A stretch of DNA of 59,042 nucleotides from Chitinophagaceae bacterium. GTDB lineage: Bacteria > Bacteroidota > Bacteroidia > Chitinophagales > Chitinophagaceae. This document shows positions 51,898 to 59,042 of this stretch, one piece after another (positions within the stretch are counted from its first letter, which is position 1; each line of letters begins with the position of its first letter). Made by a program: the position numbers and the translations under genes. The notes under the pieces were generated by a model. That model was not told where the DNA came from, did not search any database, and saw only the letters and a program-made list of their open reading frames with translations. The stretch lies in NCBI GenBank assembly GCA_016787135.1, contig JAEUVK010000040.1, positions 1 to 59,042 on the forward strand. The letters run 5' to 3'.

Positions 51898-53157
51898 TTA
51901 TGAGTCAAGTTTCTTTAGGGCCTCTCTCAGCTTTCCGATCATCTCCCCGATCTCTTCTTTCTTGCAGGTACCTACACTCAGCCTGTACCAGGCAGAGCTT
52001 CGATCGGCACCGAAAGCATAAAAGGGGACCACTGCAAGCTTAGCTTCATTAAGGATATAAGCAGTGACATCACCCTGGTTCTCTATGATATTTCCCTGAC
52101 TTGTTTTTTTTCCTGCGAGGTCAATTTTGATGGTGAGATATATAGCCGCTTCGGGAGCGATGGCATCAACTGCCAATCCTTCCTTCTTTAATTGCATGAA
52201 ACCATCGTATATCAGATGCAGTCTTTCTTCTATTTCACTTTTGAAATGCGAGAGATATTTATTGATCGCATCACGTTTCCCCAGAAAATTTGCCACTGCT
52301 TTTTGTTCCGCCATGGGCGCCCAGGCGCCCAGATGGGTGAGAATCGCTTTCATCTTGCTGATAATAGTGGCAGGCCCAAGGCTCCATCCAACACGTACAC
52401 CGGTAGCGGCAAATACTTTACTGATCGCATCAATAAAAATGGTGTACTCCCTCATTTCCCGGCGCAATGAAACAGGATCGTAGTGTTGGATATCACCGTA
52501 GGTCAGGTGCCAGTACATCTGGTCGTACATCACATAGAGTTTCTTTTCATTCTCACCTCTTCTTTTATTTTCTTCAATGACAAGATCGCAAATAGCTTCA
52601 AGGTCCCGTCTTTTAAAAGTGGTACCTGTGGGGTTTTGTGGTGAACATAATGATATAAGCACAGCTTCTTTTATATGCGGGCGGATATCACGCGCTACCG
52701 GCATGAAGTTATTTTCTGCTTTTGCTTCGATAACGATATGTTCACCGCCAACAAAATGCGTATAGTGATTATTGTTCCAACTCGGTACTGCATAAATGAT
52801 CTTGTCCCCTTTATCACAAATAGCCCGGAATACTGAATAGATCAATGGACGGCCTCCCGAGGCAACGAGTATCTCATTAATAGTATAATCAAGGTTCTCA
52901 GTATCTTTTATAAAAGAATGTATGGATTCACGAAGGTCAAGGTTTCCTTCTGCAGCCGGATAATTCGTAAAATGATTACGGTAAGCATCTACGATCGCAT
53001 CTTCTAGTTCTTTCGGTATGGGAAAAATGGAAGGATCGAAATCGCCGACAGTAAAATTATAAATACGTTCGCCTTGCCGGATCTTTTCTCTTATCTCGCC
53101 GCCAAGCTTTACAATTTCAGAACCGATCAGTGTTTCGGCCAGATGGGAAAGTTTCAT
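51898..53157 (-). CDS. PLP-dependent aminotransferase (class I/II)
   Basis: A 419-residue fold-type I aminotransferase. The catalytic Lys247 is in IDAISKVFAATGVRVGW, and SPQNPTGTTF binds substrate or cofactor as in aspartate-aminotransferase relatives; the phosphate-binding region has SVGTCKKEEIGE near the end. The first residues (MKLSHLAETLIGSEIVKLGGEI) match amino-transferases acting on aspartate or aromatic amino acids. Substrate cannot be fixed. It is the upstream gene of a - strand run that ends at the terminator-bearing gap; msrB is a separate gene upstream. Confidence 0.9.
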   Translation of the reverse strand: MKLSHLAETLIGSEIVKLGGEIREKIRQGERIYNFTVGDFDPSIFPIPKELEDAIVDAYRNHFTNYPAAEGNLDLRESIHSFIKDTENLDYTINEILVASGGRPLIYSVFRAICDKGDKIIYAVPSWNNNHYTHFVGGEHIVIEAKAENNFMPVARDIRPHIKEAVLISLCSPQNPTGTTFKRRDLEAICDLVIEENKRRGENEKKLYVMYDQMYWHLTYGDIQHYDPVSLRREMREYTIFIDAISKVFAATGVRVGWSLGPATIISKMKAILTHLGAWAPMAEQKAVANFLGKRDAINKYLSHFKSEIEERLHLIYDGFMQLKKEGLAVDAIAPEAAIYLTIKIDLAGKKTSQGNIIENQGDVTAYILNEAKLAVVPFYAFGADRSSAWYRLSVGTCKKEEIGEMIGKLREALKKLDS

Positions 53158-53228
53158 TACATGCAGTTTAAATCAGGGCAATCTTAGTGGCAAAAGTAAG
53201 CGGATTCAATCAGCAGAGAAAAATAAAA

Positions 53229-53248
53229 ACTCCCTTACAAAAGGGAGT
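53229..53248 (-). terminator. Intrinsic terminator after msrB
   Basis: A perfect eight-base stem (ACTCCCTT at 53229-53236 and AAGGGAGT at 53241-53248, four-base loop) is followed on the - strand by TTTTTATTT. It lies 28 bases beyond the msrB stop codon. Confidence 0.85.
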
Positions 53249-53276
53249 CTTATGGCTTGCGTATATTTTTAAAAGC

Positions 53277-53858
53277 TCAATTTCCGGGTTTGTCTTTATT
53301 TTCTTCCTTGTATTTTTTTTCAGCATCTTTTGCTTTTGTAAAATCAAGGATCACTCCATTGATGCAATAACGTAATCCTGTTGGAGGAGGGCCGTCATTG
53401 AATACATGGCCCAGATGTGCTTTACAACGACCGCATTGCACCTCGGTCCGTATCATACCATGTGAATGATCAGGGGTATTGATCAGGCTGGTTTTGCTGA
53501 TCGGTTCATAGAAACTTGGCCAGCCGCAGCCGCTCTCAAATTTGGTATCGCTTTTGAATAACGGGTTGCCACAGGCTGCACAGTAATAAGTCCCTTTTTC
53601 AAAGAAGTTCTCAAATTTGCTCGTCCAGGGCCTTTCAGTTCCTTTCATACGGGCTATATAATAAACGTCACCGGGGAGTATCTTTTCCCATTCCTCTTCA
53701 TTCATCTTTACTTCAGAAGTATCTGTGTTAGAGTAAACGGGGTTATTCTTTTTTAAACTATCCATATTTGCAGTATTATTCTTTGATGAATTGTTTTGCG
53801 AATAGCTGCATTGCTGCAGGCTGATTGCCAGGGTTATTATCAACAGGCTTCGTATCAT
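53277..53858 (-). CDS. msrB: Peptide-methionine (R)-S-oxide reductase MsrB, exported
   Basis: A 193-residue MsrB that repairs methionine-R-sulfoxide in oxidised proteins. Its N-terminus looks like a lipoprotein or secretion signal (SLLIITLAISLQQCSYS), then a linker and the MsrB domain (about 50-175). Zinc-binding CAACG and CGRCKAHLGH pairs are present, and the catalytic cysteine is in GLRYCINGVILDF. The export signal puts the activity in the periplasm or outer membrane. The lipobox (QQC) is imperfect, so lipidation is uncertain. A terminator follows the gene. Confidence 0.93.
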   Translation of the reverse strand: MIRSLLIITLAISLQQCSYSQNNSSKNNTANMDSLKKNNPVYSNTDTSEVKMNEEEWEKILPGDVYYIARMKGTERPWTSKFENFFEKGTYYCAACGNPLFKSDTKFESGCGWPSFYEPISKTSLINTPDHSHGMIRTEVQCGRCKAHLGHVFNDGPPPTGLRYCINGVILDFTKAKDAEKKYKEENKDKPGN

Positions 53859-54028
53859 TCCTTTATTAATTTATAACAAATGTACGGTCTCCCGGTTCGG
53901 CTGGTTTGTCATCCCGACGACAGGGCCATTTCTTTAACATTTTGCCCGGATCAAAACGGATTCCCCGTTTTGTTGCAGGAATTTCAGCTAAACTGAGGCT
54001 AATTAAAGTTTATTTAAACCCGGTACTT

Positions 54029-54036
54029 TATATTTG
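54029..54036 (+). promoter_or_regulatory. Candidate -7 box (TATATTTG) for adk
   Basis: TATATTTG matches TAnnTTTG exactly and lies 26 bases before the adk start codon. A clear -33 TTTG is not seen at the usual spacing. The same octamer precedes the GH25 gene at 897-904. Confidence 0.45.
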
Positions 54037-54062
54037 TTTTTCATCAAGGTTAGTAAGCGCTT

Positions 54063-54641
54063 ATGTTTAATTTGATCCTTTTTGGTCCTCCCGGAAGCGG
54101 CAAAGGCACACAATCTGAAAGAATAGTGGAAAAATACGGGCTGGTCCATCTTTCAACAGGTAATTTATTGCGGGAAGAGATCGCTAATAAGACCCCGCTG
54201 GGCATGGAAGCAAAGAATTTTATGGATAAGGGCCAATTGGTACCGGACGAGGTAGTGATCGGCATGATCGATAATAGCCTGGATCATCATAAAGATGCTG
54301 CGGGTTTTCTTTTTGATGGCTTTCCCAGGACGGTAGCCCAGGCCCAGGCCCTTGACAGGCTGCTGGAATTGAAAAAAACAGAAATAGCCGCTGTACTGGC
54401 CCTCGAGGTAAGTGAAGAAGAACTGGTAAAAAGATTACTTCACCGGGGCAAAACCTCTGGCCGGAGCGATGATACTAATGAAGAGGTTATCAGGAAGCGT
54501 TTTGCTGTTTATACCAGTGAGACGTCTCCGGTCGCTGATCATTATAAGAAAGAAAAGAAATTCCATTCAATAAAAGGTGAGGGAAGTGTGGATGAGATAT
54601 TTGATTCTCTCAGCGCAGCTATAGATAAAAAGATAAAATGA
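54063..54641 (+). CDS. adk: Adenylate kinase
   Basis: A 192-residue adenylate kinase that balances AMP, ADP and ATP. The P-loop is GPPGSGKG (8-15), followed by the AMP-binding segment HLSTGNLLREEI and FLFDGFPRTVAQAQALD. The LID is of the short type: KRLLHRGKTSGRSDDTNEEVIRKRF lacks the zinc-binding cysteine insert. The start is ATG at 54063, after a candidate -7 box. A very strong terminator lies 20 bases beyond the stop, so the gene is probably monocistronic. Confidence 0.96.
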   Translation: MFNLILFGPPGSGKGTQSERIVEKYGLVHLSTGNLLREEIANKTPLGMEAKNFMDKGQLVPDEVVIGMIDNSLDHHKDAAGFLFDGFPRTVAQAQALDRLLELKKTEIAAVLALEVSEEELVKRLLHRGKTSGRSDDTNEEVIRKRFAVYTSETSPVADHYKKEKKFHSIKGEGSVDEIFDSLSAAIDKKIK

Positions 54642-54660
54642 TCTTTGATAAAATTTTCAG

Positions 54661-54690
54661 AAAATGCCGGTCGACAGACCGGCATTTTTT
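54661..54690 (+). terminator. Intrinsic terminator after adk
   Basis: A perfect 12-base stem (54661-54672 and 54677-54688) with a four-base loop is followed by T up to 54690. It is among the strongest terminator hairpins in the window and ends the adk transcript. Confidence 0.9.
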
Positions 54691-54735
54691 ATTACTTCGG
54701 CTCTTTTCGTAAACTTGTAAAACTTTTGCTTCCAC

Positions 54736-55215
54736 ATGAGTTTTGAAAAGGAAAATTTTCTCCGCACAAGATTGGTTCGTTACTTCCAGCAATTAGACCC
54801 TTCCACACCGCCAGGATGGGGCAAGATGAGTGTCCAGCATATGATAGAACATTATGCCGGCGACGCAGTCCGGAATGCTAGCGGACGATTGAAGATTGAC
54901 AAGATCATCACGCCACCTGAGAACCTGAAACGGATGCGGGATTTTATGATGAGTGACCGGCCTTTTAAAGAGAATACAAAAAACCCTCTGCTTGGTGAAG
55001 AACCTGCATCCTTGCGTTATCATACTGTTCAGGCCGCTATCGGTGCGTTGCAGCAGGAGCTTATCTATTTTTTTGAAACATTTGCAAAGGACCCGCAACT
55101 GATCACCCGCAATCCCTTTTTTGGTGATCTCAATTTTGAACAAAATGTTCAGCTGCTCTACAAACATGCCCTCCATCACCTGCGGCAGTTTGGAGTAGTG
55201 CCATTCAACACTTAG
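54736..55215 (+). CDS. DUF1569/DinB-like protein
   Basis: A 159-residue protein with the start LVRYFQQLDPSTPPGWGKMSVQHMIEHYAGD, typical of DUF1569-type relatives of the DinB helical family. Candidate metal ligands are His35 and His39 in QHMIEHYAG, with a further pair near the end in YKHALHHLRQFG. The fold suggests a small hydrolase or thiol-transferase-like role, unproved. Its TAG stop overlaps the stop of the convergent lipoprotein gene by four bases. It is not linked to adk because of the strong terminator between them. Confidence 0.8.
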   Translation: MSFEKENFLRTRLVRYFQQLDPSTPPGWGKMSVQHMIEHYAGDAVRNASGRLKIDKIITPPENLKRMRDFMMSDRPFKENTKNPLLGEEPASLRYHTVQAAIGALQQELIYFFETFAKDPQLITRNPFFGDLNFEQNVQLLYKHALHHLRQFGVVPFNT

Positions 55216-55682
55216 AGCGTTGCTTTCAGCAAAGAATCCGCTTTGGCTATACTGCCTGATACAGCTTCCTTTACTTTGTCCACTTTGATCTTTTCTTCGG
55301 TAAGATACTTTATGCGTTGTTCAATGTTATCCCTTGCTGAATCGAATGAATACTCCGTCATCCATTTATCCATGGCCATACCTGCATACTCAAGATCTTT
55401 TACCAGCTCTTCCAGTTTTGTTTTGTAAGGAGCAGCGGCTTCCTGCGCTTTAGCAGGCAGTTTACCGATAGAATCTATCAATCGTTTAGCTTCTTTCTGC
55501 AGGGCCGGTATCTTCATGGATTTTGGCATGGCCACATCATGCCCTTCTATTACCTCTTTCTCCAAACTGTCAGCTTTTGCCTGCAGGTTTACAGGTCCGG
55601 TTTCAGGGTTTTGCTTATTGCTGTTGCAGGAAATAACAACTGCCAGCAATACAGAGATAATGCTAAATGGGATCCTTTTCAT
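55212..55682 (-). CDS. Coiled-coil lipoprotein of unknown function
   Basis: A 156-residue lipoprotein with a signal peptide and lipobox VISC (MKRIPFSIISVLLAVVISC) followed by a mostly helical, charged body (ADSLEKEVIEGHD, RLIDSIGKLPAKAQ, KYLTEEKIKVDKVKEAV) that is consistent with a coiled coil. No family was recognised. It lies 14 bases downstream of a secreted protein gene at 55697-56086 on the same strand, so the two form a pair. A role at the outer membrane is inferred from the lipobox. Confidence 0.72.
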   Translation of the reverse strand: MKRIPFSIISVLLAVVISCNSNKQNPETGPVNLQAKADSLEKEVIEGHDVAMPKSMKIPALQKEAKRLIDSIGKLPAKAQEAAAPYKTKLEELVKDLEYAGMAMDKWMTEYSFDSARDNIEQRIKYLTEEKIKVDKVKEAVSGSIAKADSLLKATL

Positions 55683-55696
55683 TATTATGTTTTTAG

Positions 55697-56086
55697 TTAA
55701 TGGCTCTCTTTCTTCTCACATTTTTCCTCGATTTGGTGGAAGAGGTCATGCACTGCGGTGAGTTTGTCCGTAATCTCTTTATCTGAAGCATTGGCTTTTA
55801 CTAATGCATTCAGCGCTTTGGCTTCCTTCAGCAGTTGTTTCAATGAGGCGTTGATCGCTTTTTTATCAAAACCTTCAGGGGCGTTGGAACGTACCCATGC
55901 TGTGGCTTTATTCACCATCTCCTGGCTGCGGCTTTTAATAGGGCCTAATTTGCCCTCTTCAGCGGGATGAAAAGTTTCACTCATTACTGTATGGAATTCG
56001 TCCAGTTCTTTCCATTTTTTGGTCTGTGCATTGATGGATGTGATCAGCAAAAGGCCGGTAACAAGCAGGCAGGCAATTTTTTTCAT
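55697..56086 (-). CDS. Secreted helical protein of unknown function
   Basis: A 129-residue secreted protein starting MKKIACLLVTGLLLITSINA, with signal cleavage likely after INA, then a helical body: WKELDEFHTVMSETFHPAEEG and ASLKQLLKEAKALNALVKAN. Family is unknown. An upstream extension to 56125 lacks support, since ATG at 56086 starts a standard signal peptide. It is the first gene of the pair with the lipoprotein at 55212-55682. The final His-containing EKKESH tail and internal HTV and HDLFH segments are not obviously functional. Confidence 0.72.
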   Translation of the reverse strand: MKKIACLLVTGLLLITSINAQTKKWKELDEFHTVMSETFHPAEEGKLGPIKSRSQEMVNKATAWVRSNAPEGFDKKAINASLKQLLKEAKALNALVKANASDKEITDKLTAVHDLFHQIEEKCEKKESH

Positions 56087-56207
56087 GTCTAAAAATTTAA
56101 TGCCAGCAAAGATAGCTTCCTGCAATTATTAAAAAGTGATAAAAATCAATTCCACGGCTTTTTTGGTTTTTCAGGTAATTTCGTTGCTGTAAATTTTGCT
56201 TGCTTGT

Positions 56208-58259
56208 ATGTATAAACTTCATAATTATATTTCTGGAAAATGGATAACGGGAGAGGGTGACGGACAGCTATTATACAACGCTGTTACCGGTGACCCGATA
56301 GCGGCGGCTACTTCAAAAGGGTTGGATTTTAAAGACATCCTCAATTATGGTAGGTCGGTAGGTAATCCGGCTCTTCGCAAAATGACCTTTCATGAAAGGG
56401 GAAACATGCTGAAAGCCCTCGCTATTCATTTAAGAAATCATCTCGATAAATTTTACCAGGTAAGTTACCAGACCGGGGCTACCAAAGCCGATAGCTGGAT
56501 AGATATTGAAGGAGGTATCGGAAACCTTTTTGCCAACGCATCACTACGAAGAAAATTTCCTGATGAGCCGTTTTGCATAGATGGTGAATCCCACAACCTG
56601 AGTAAATCGGGCGCTTTTATGGGAACGCATATCCTTGTTCCCAAAGAAGGGGTAGCCATTCATATCAATGCATATAATTTTCCAATATGGGGAATGCTGG
56701 AAAAGGTCGCTGTGAATTTACTGGCCGGTATGCCTGCTATTGTTAAACCTGCCACAGTTACTTCTTATTTAACGGAAGTGGTTGTGAAGGAGATTATTGC
56801 CAGTAATATTTTGCCTGAAGGTGCATTGCAGCTGATCTGCGGCAGTGCCGGCGATATGCTGGATCATGTTACTTCACAGGATGTGGTGACATTTACCGGC
56901 AGTGCGTCAACGGGATTGAAACTAAGGTCACATCCCGCCATTCTACAGGGATCTGTTCCTTTTAACATGGAAGCTGATTCGCTTAACTGTATCGTATTAG
57001 GGGAAGACGTATCCCCTGATAAACCGGAGTGGGATATCTTCATTAAAGAAGTGCGAAAGGAAATGACGGTAAAAGCCGGACAGAAGTGTACAGCGATACG
57101 AAGGATATTTGTACCGGAGAATAAAATGGAAGACGTATGGAAAGCTATTGCCACATCGCTTTCTCAAACAACTATTGGTAACCCGGTTAATGAAAAGGTA
57201 AGAATGGGATGCCTGGCAGGAGAAGAACAGCGGACTGAAGTCAGAGGCCAGGTGCAGAAATTGCTGGCATCGTCACAAATTGTATATGGTTCTTTGGATA
57301 GTGTAAGCGTAATAGATGCTGATGCAAACAAAGGTGCTTTCATGTCGCCTGTGTTGCTGATGAACGATAAACCTTTTTCATCACCGGCAGTACATGAAGT
57401 GGAGGCTTTTGGCCCCGTGAGTACGATCATGCCATATAAGAATATGGATGAAGCTATTGAGCTGAGCAAAAAAGGAAAAGGGAGTTTGTGTTCATCTGTT
57501 GTAACGGCGGATAATAAATTGGCAAAACACTATGTATTGGGTGCGGCTACTCATCACGGAAGGATACTGGTCTTGAATAATGAATGTGCGAAAGAATCTA
57601 CAGGACATGGTTCGCCGCTTCCGTTACTTGTTCATGGTGGCCCGGGCCGTGCCGGGGGCGGTGAAGAAATGGGAGGCATCCGGGGTGTAAAGCACTATAT
57701 GCAAAGAGTGGCTTTACAGGGATCACCAACAAGCGTTACAGCTATTACCAATGTTTATCAACCCAACGCTAAAGGCAAAGACCCGGGCAAACATCCCTTC
57801 AAAAAATATTTTGAAGAACTGCAGGTTGGTGACCAGCTTATAACAGAAAAAAGACTCATCACATCACAAGATATAGACCGTTTTGCCGATCTGAGCGGCG
57901 ATCATTTCTATGCGCACATAAAGACCACCGATTTTACCGGTACCATGTTTGAACAACAGGTAGCCCATGGCTATTTTATTGTCAGCGCAGCGGCGGGTTT
58001 GTTTGTAGATAGCTATGAAAAGAACCCTGTGCTGTTGAATTACGGTATTGACGAACTTCGCTTTACCAAACCTGTTTATCCTGGTGCCGAAATTCATATC
58101 CGCTTTACCTGTAAGGAAAAACTACCCCAGGATCCCAAAGATGAAAATGATATACCCAAAGGAATTGTAAAATGGCTGGTAGAGATACTGGACGGGACTG
58201 AAGAGCCCATCGTGGGTATTGCTACTATATTAACAATGGTCAAAAAACGTTCTAAATAG
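56208..58259 (+). CDS. paaZ: Bifunctional aldehyde dehydrogenase/enoyl-CoA hydratase PaaZ
   Basis: A 683-residue fusion of an aldehyde dehydrogenase with a MaoC-type hydratase. The dehydrogenase part (about 1-520) has the catalytic Cys294 in GQKCTAIRRI and the general base Glu255 in NMEADSLN. The C-terminal MaoC-like hydratase (about 545-683) has LSGDHFYAHI and YGIDELRFTKPVYPG. In phenylacetate degradation PaaZ cleaves the oxepin-CoA ring and oxidises the aldehyde. The true start is ATG at 56208 (MYKLHNYISGKW); a TTG at 56196 was rejected. It is followed six bases later by a hydratase gene. Confidence 0.93.
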   Translation: MYKLHNYISGKWITGEGDGQLLYNAVTGDPIAAATSKGLDFKDILNYGRSVGNPALRKMTFHERGNMLKALAIHLRNHLDKFYQVSYQTGATKADSWIDIEGGIGNLFANASLRRKFPDEPFCIDGESHNLSKSGAFMGTHILVPKEGVAIHINAYNFPIWGMLEKVAVNLLAGMPAIVKPATVTSYLTEVVVKEIIASNILPEGALQLICGSAGDMLDHVTSQDVVTFTGSASTGLKLRSHPAILQGSVPFNMEADSLNCIVLGEDVSPDKPEWDIFIKEVRKEMTVKAGQKCTAIRRIFVPENKMEDVWKAIATSLSQTTIGNPVNEKVRMGCLAGEEQRTEVRGQVQKLLASSQIVYGSLDSVSVIDADANKGAFMSPVLLMNDKPFSSPAVHEVEAFGPVSTIMPYKNMDEAIELSKKGKGSLCSSVVTADNKLAKHYVLGAATHHGRILVLNNECAKESTGHGSPLPLLVHGGPGRAGGGEEMGGIRGVKHYMQRVALQGSPTSVTAITNVYQPNAKGKDPGKHPFKKYFEELQVGDQLITEKRLITSQDIDRFADLSGDHFYAHIKTTDFTGTMFEQQVAHGYFIVSAAAGLFVDSYEKNPVLLNYGIDELRFTKPVYPGAEIHIRFTCKEKLPQDPKDENDIPKGIVKWLVEILDGTEEPIVGIATILTMVKKRSK

Positions 58260-58265
58260 TTTGTT

Positions 58266-59042
58266 ATGGAAATTAGTATTAACAACGGGTACGTGAGGTC
58301 AGAGTTCCATAATGGTATCACCACTATCGAATTCTATCACCCGCAAAGCAATTCATTGCCTGGTAAATTGCTGGAAGAACTGGCAAAAGCCATTCACGGT
58401 GCCGGCAATGACATAGATACAAAACTGATCATACTAAGATCGGCCGGCGAAAAAACTTTTTGCGCAGGCGCCTCGTTTGATGAACTGGCGGCTATTCATA
58501 CTCAAGACCAGGGCCTGCAGTTCTTCAGTGGCTTTGCTCATGTGATCAATGCTATTCGTATAGCGCCGAAGTTTATAATTGCCCGCATACAGGGAAAATG
58601 TGTGGGGGGCGGTGTAGGGATTGCGGCGGCGGCGGATTATGCCATAGCCACAGAAAATGCCGAGGTAAAACTCAGTGAATTGGCGGTAGGTATCGGCCCG
58701 TTCGTAGTAGGTCCTGCTGTAGAAAGGAAGATCGGTTCGTCTGCCTATTCTCAATTAGCCATTGATGCCACTATGTGGCGCAATGCCGAATGGGCAAGAA
58801 GAAAAGGCCTGTTTGCAGAGGTTCACTCACATGTAGATGGAATGGATGAGGCCATTGAAAGATTATCAAATGAACTGGTACACTCCAGCCCGCAGGCAAT
58901 GGCTGAAATGAAAAAAGTATTCTGGAAGGGGACGGAACACTGGGACAAATTGCTGATAGAAAGAGCCGCCATCAGCGGAAGGCTGGTATTAAGCGACTTT
59001 ACCAAAAACGCCATTTCGAAATTTAAAAAGAAACAACATTAA
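58266..59042 (+). CDS. Enoyl-CoA hydratase/isomerase family protein (PaaF/PaaG-like)
   Basis: A 258-residue crotonase-fold protein ending exactly at the window edge. The oxyanion-hole segment KCVGGGVGIAAAADYAIATENAEVKLSELAVGIGP and the earlier RSAGEKTFCAGASFDEL are typical of enoyl-CoA hydratases and isomerases. Placement six bases after paaZ points to the phenylacetate pathway, where PaaF hydrates and PaaG isomerises CoA intermediates. The residue pair that separates the two activities is not clear from sequence alone. The CDS is complete. Confidence 0.9.
   Translation: MEISINNGYVRSEFHNGITTIEFYHPQSNSLPGKLLEELAKAIHGAGNDIDTKLIILRSAGEKTFCAGASFDELAAIHTQDQGLQFFSGFAHVINAIRIAPKFIIARIQGKCVGGGVGIAAAADYAIATENAEVKLSELAVGIGPFVVGPAVERKIGSSAYSQLAIDATMWRNAEWARRKGLFAEVHSHVDGMDEAIERLSNELVHSSPQAMAEMKKVFWKGTEHWDKLLIERAAISGRLVLSDFTKNAISKFKKKQH

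Noticed and set aside
1..59042. CRISPR arrays, transposons, prophage or integration sites
   Set aside because: No regularly spaced repeats, transposase, integrase or phage structural genes were found; neighbouring genes are of ordinary chromosomal type.

Overview
The window looks like ordinary chromosomal DNA from a member of the Bacteroidota, most likely the Chitinophagaceae. Supporting signs are Bacteroidota-type -7 boxes (TAnnTTTG) in front of several genes, few recognisable Shine-Dalgarno sequences, an outer-membrane beta-barrel receptor with a carboxypeptidase-regulatory-like N-terminus, a DUF5606 protein, LytS/LytTR two-component pairs, a Rho factor with a long charged N-terminal insert, and many small secreted proteins with lineage-typical signal peptides. 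The genus assignment is inference. I saw no tRNA or rRNA genes, CRISPR array, prophage or insertion sequence.

Layout. 1-7063: the 5' end of a sensor kinase cut by the left edge, small membrane and secreted proteins, a GH25 lysozyme, a metal-related trio (MerC protein, SCO protein, Fur-family repressor), an M3 oligopeptidase and a DUF5606 protein. 7248-13952: an outer-membrane beta-barrel receptor, an ECF sigma-factor module with a one-helix protein and two Spy/CpxP-like proteins, then a convergent LytS/LytTR pair. 14052-19844: a run of small + strand genes, several with overlapping stop and start codons (DUF1761, DUF2911-TPR, VOC, TfoX-like, SRPBCC, DinB, a membrane protein, a PD40 repeat protein). 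20048-26481: a - strand block with an E. coli PfkB-like sugar kinase, DNA polymerase I and UvrB. 26805-36700: an XRE regulator, a degenerate kinase-ATPase-like protein, Rho, a PEVK-like secreted protein, a seven-PAS histidine kinase and a long amidophosphoribosyltransferase-like protein.

36708-48738 is the functional centre. meaB diverges from a ten-gene + strand array encoding a biotin-dependent, sodium-pumping methylmalonyl-CoA decarboxylase (carboxyltransferase, small subunit, biotin carrier, membrane beta subunit, and a 46-residue gamma-like peptide), methylmalonyl-CoA epimerase, an acyl-CoA:carboxylate CoA-transferase and both subunits of methylmalonyl-CoA mutase. Together they could run a cycle: succinyl-CoA to methylmalonyl-CoA, epimerisation, decarboxylation to propionyl-CoA with sodium export, and CoA return to succinate. 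A TerC-family membrane protein is embedded in the array and overlaps the beta-subunit gene by one base.

48818-59042: a SixA-like phosphatase, a frameshifted EamA transporter, a glycosyltransferase, a 44-residue lipoprotein with a small companion, an aminotransferase, MsrB, adenylate kinase, a DUF1569-like protein, two small secreted proteins, and the start of a phenylacetate-type pathway (PaaZ and an enoyl-CoA hydratase). The least explained items are the embedded TerC, the apparently split gamma subunit, the degenerate ATPase protein and the repeated-PAS kinase.
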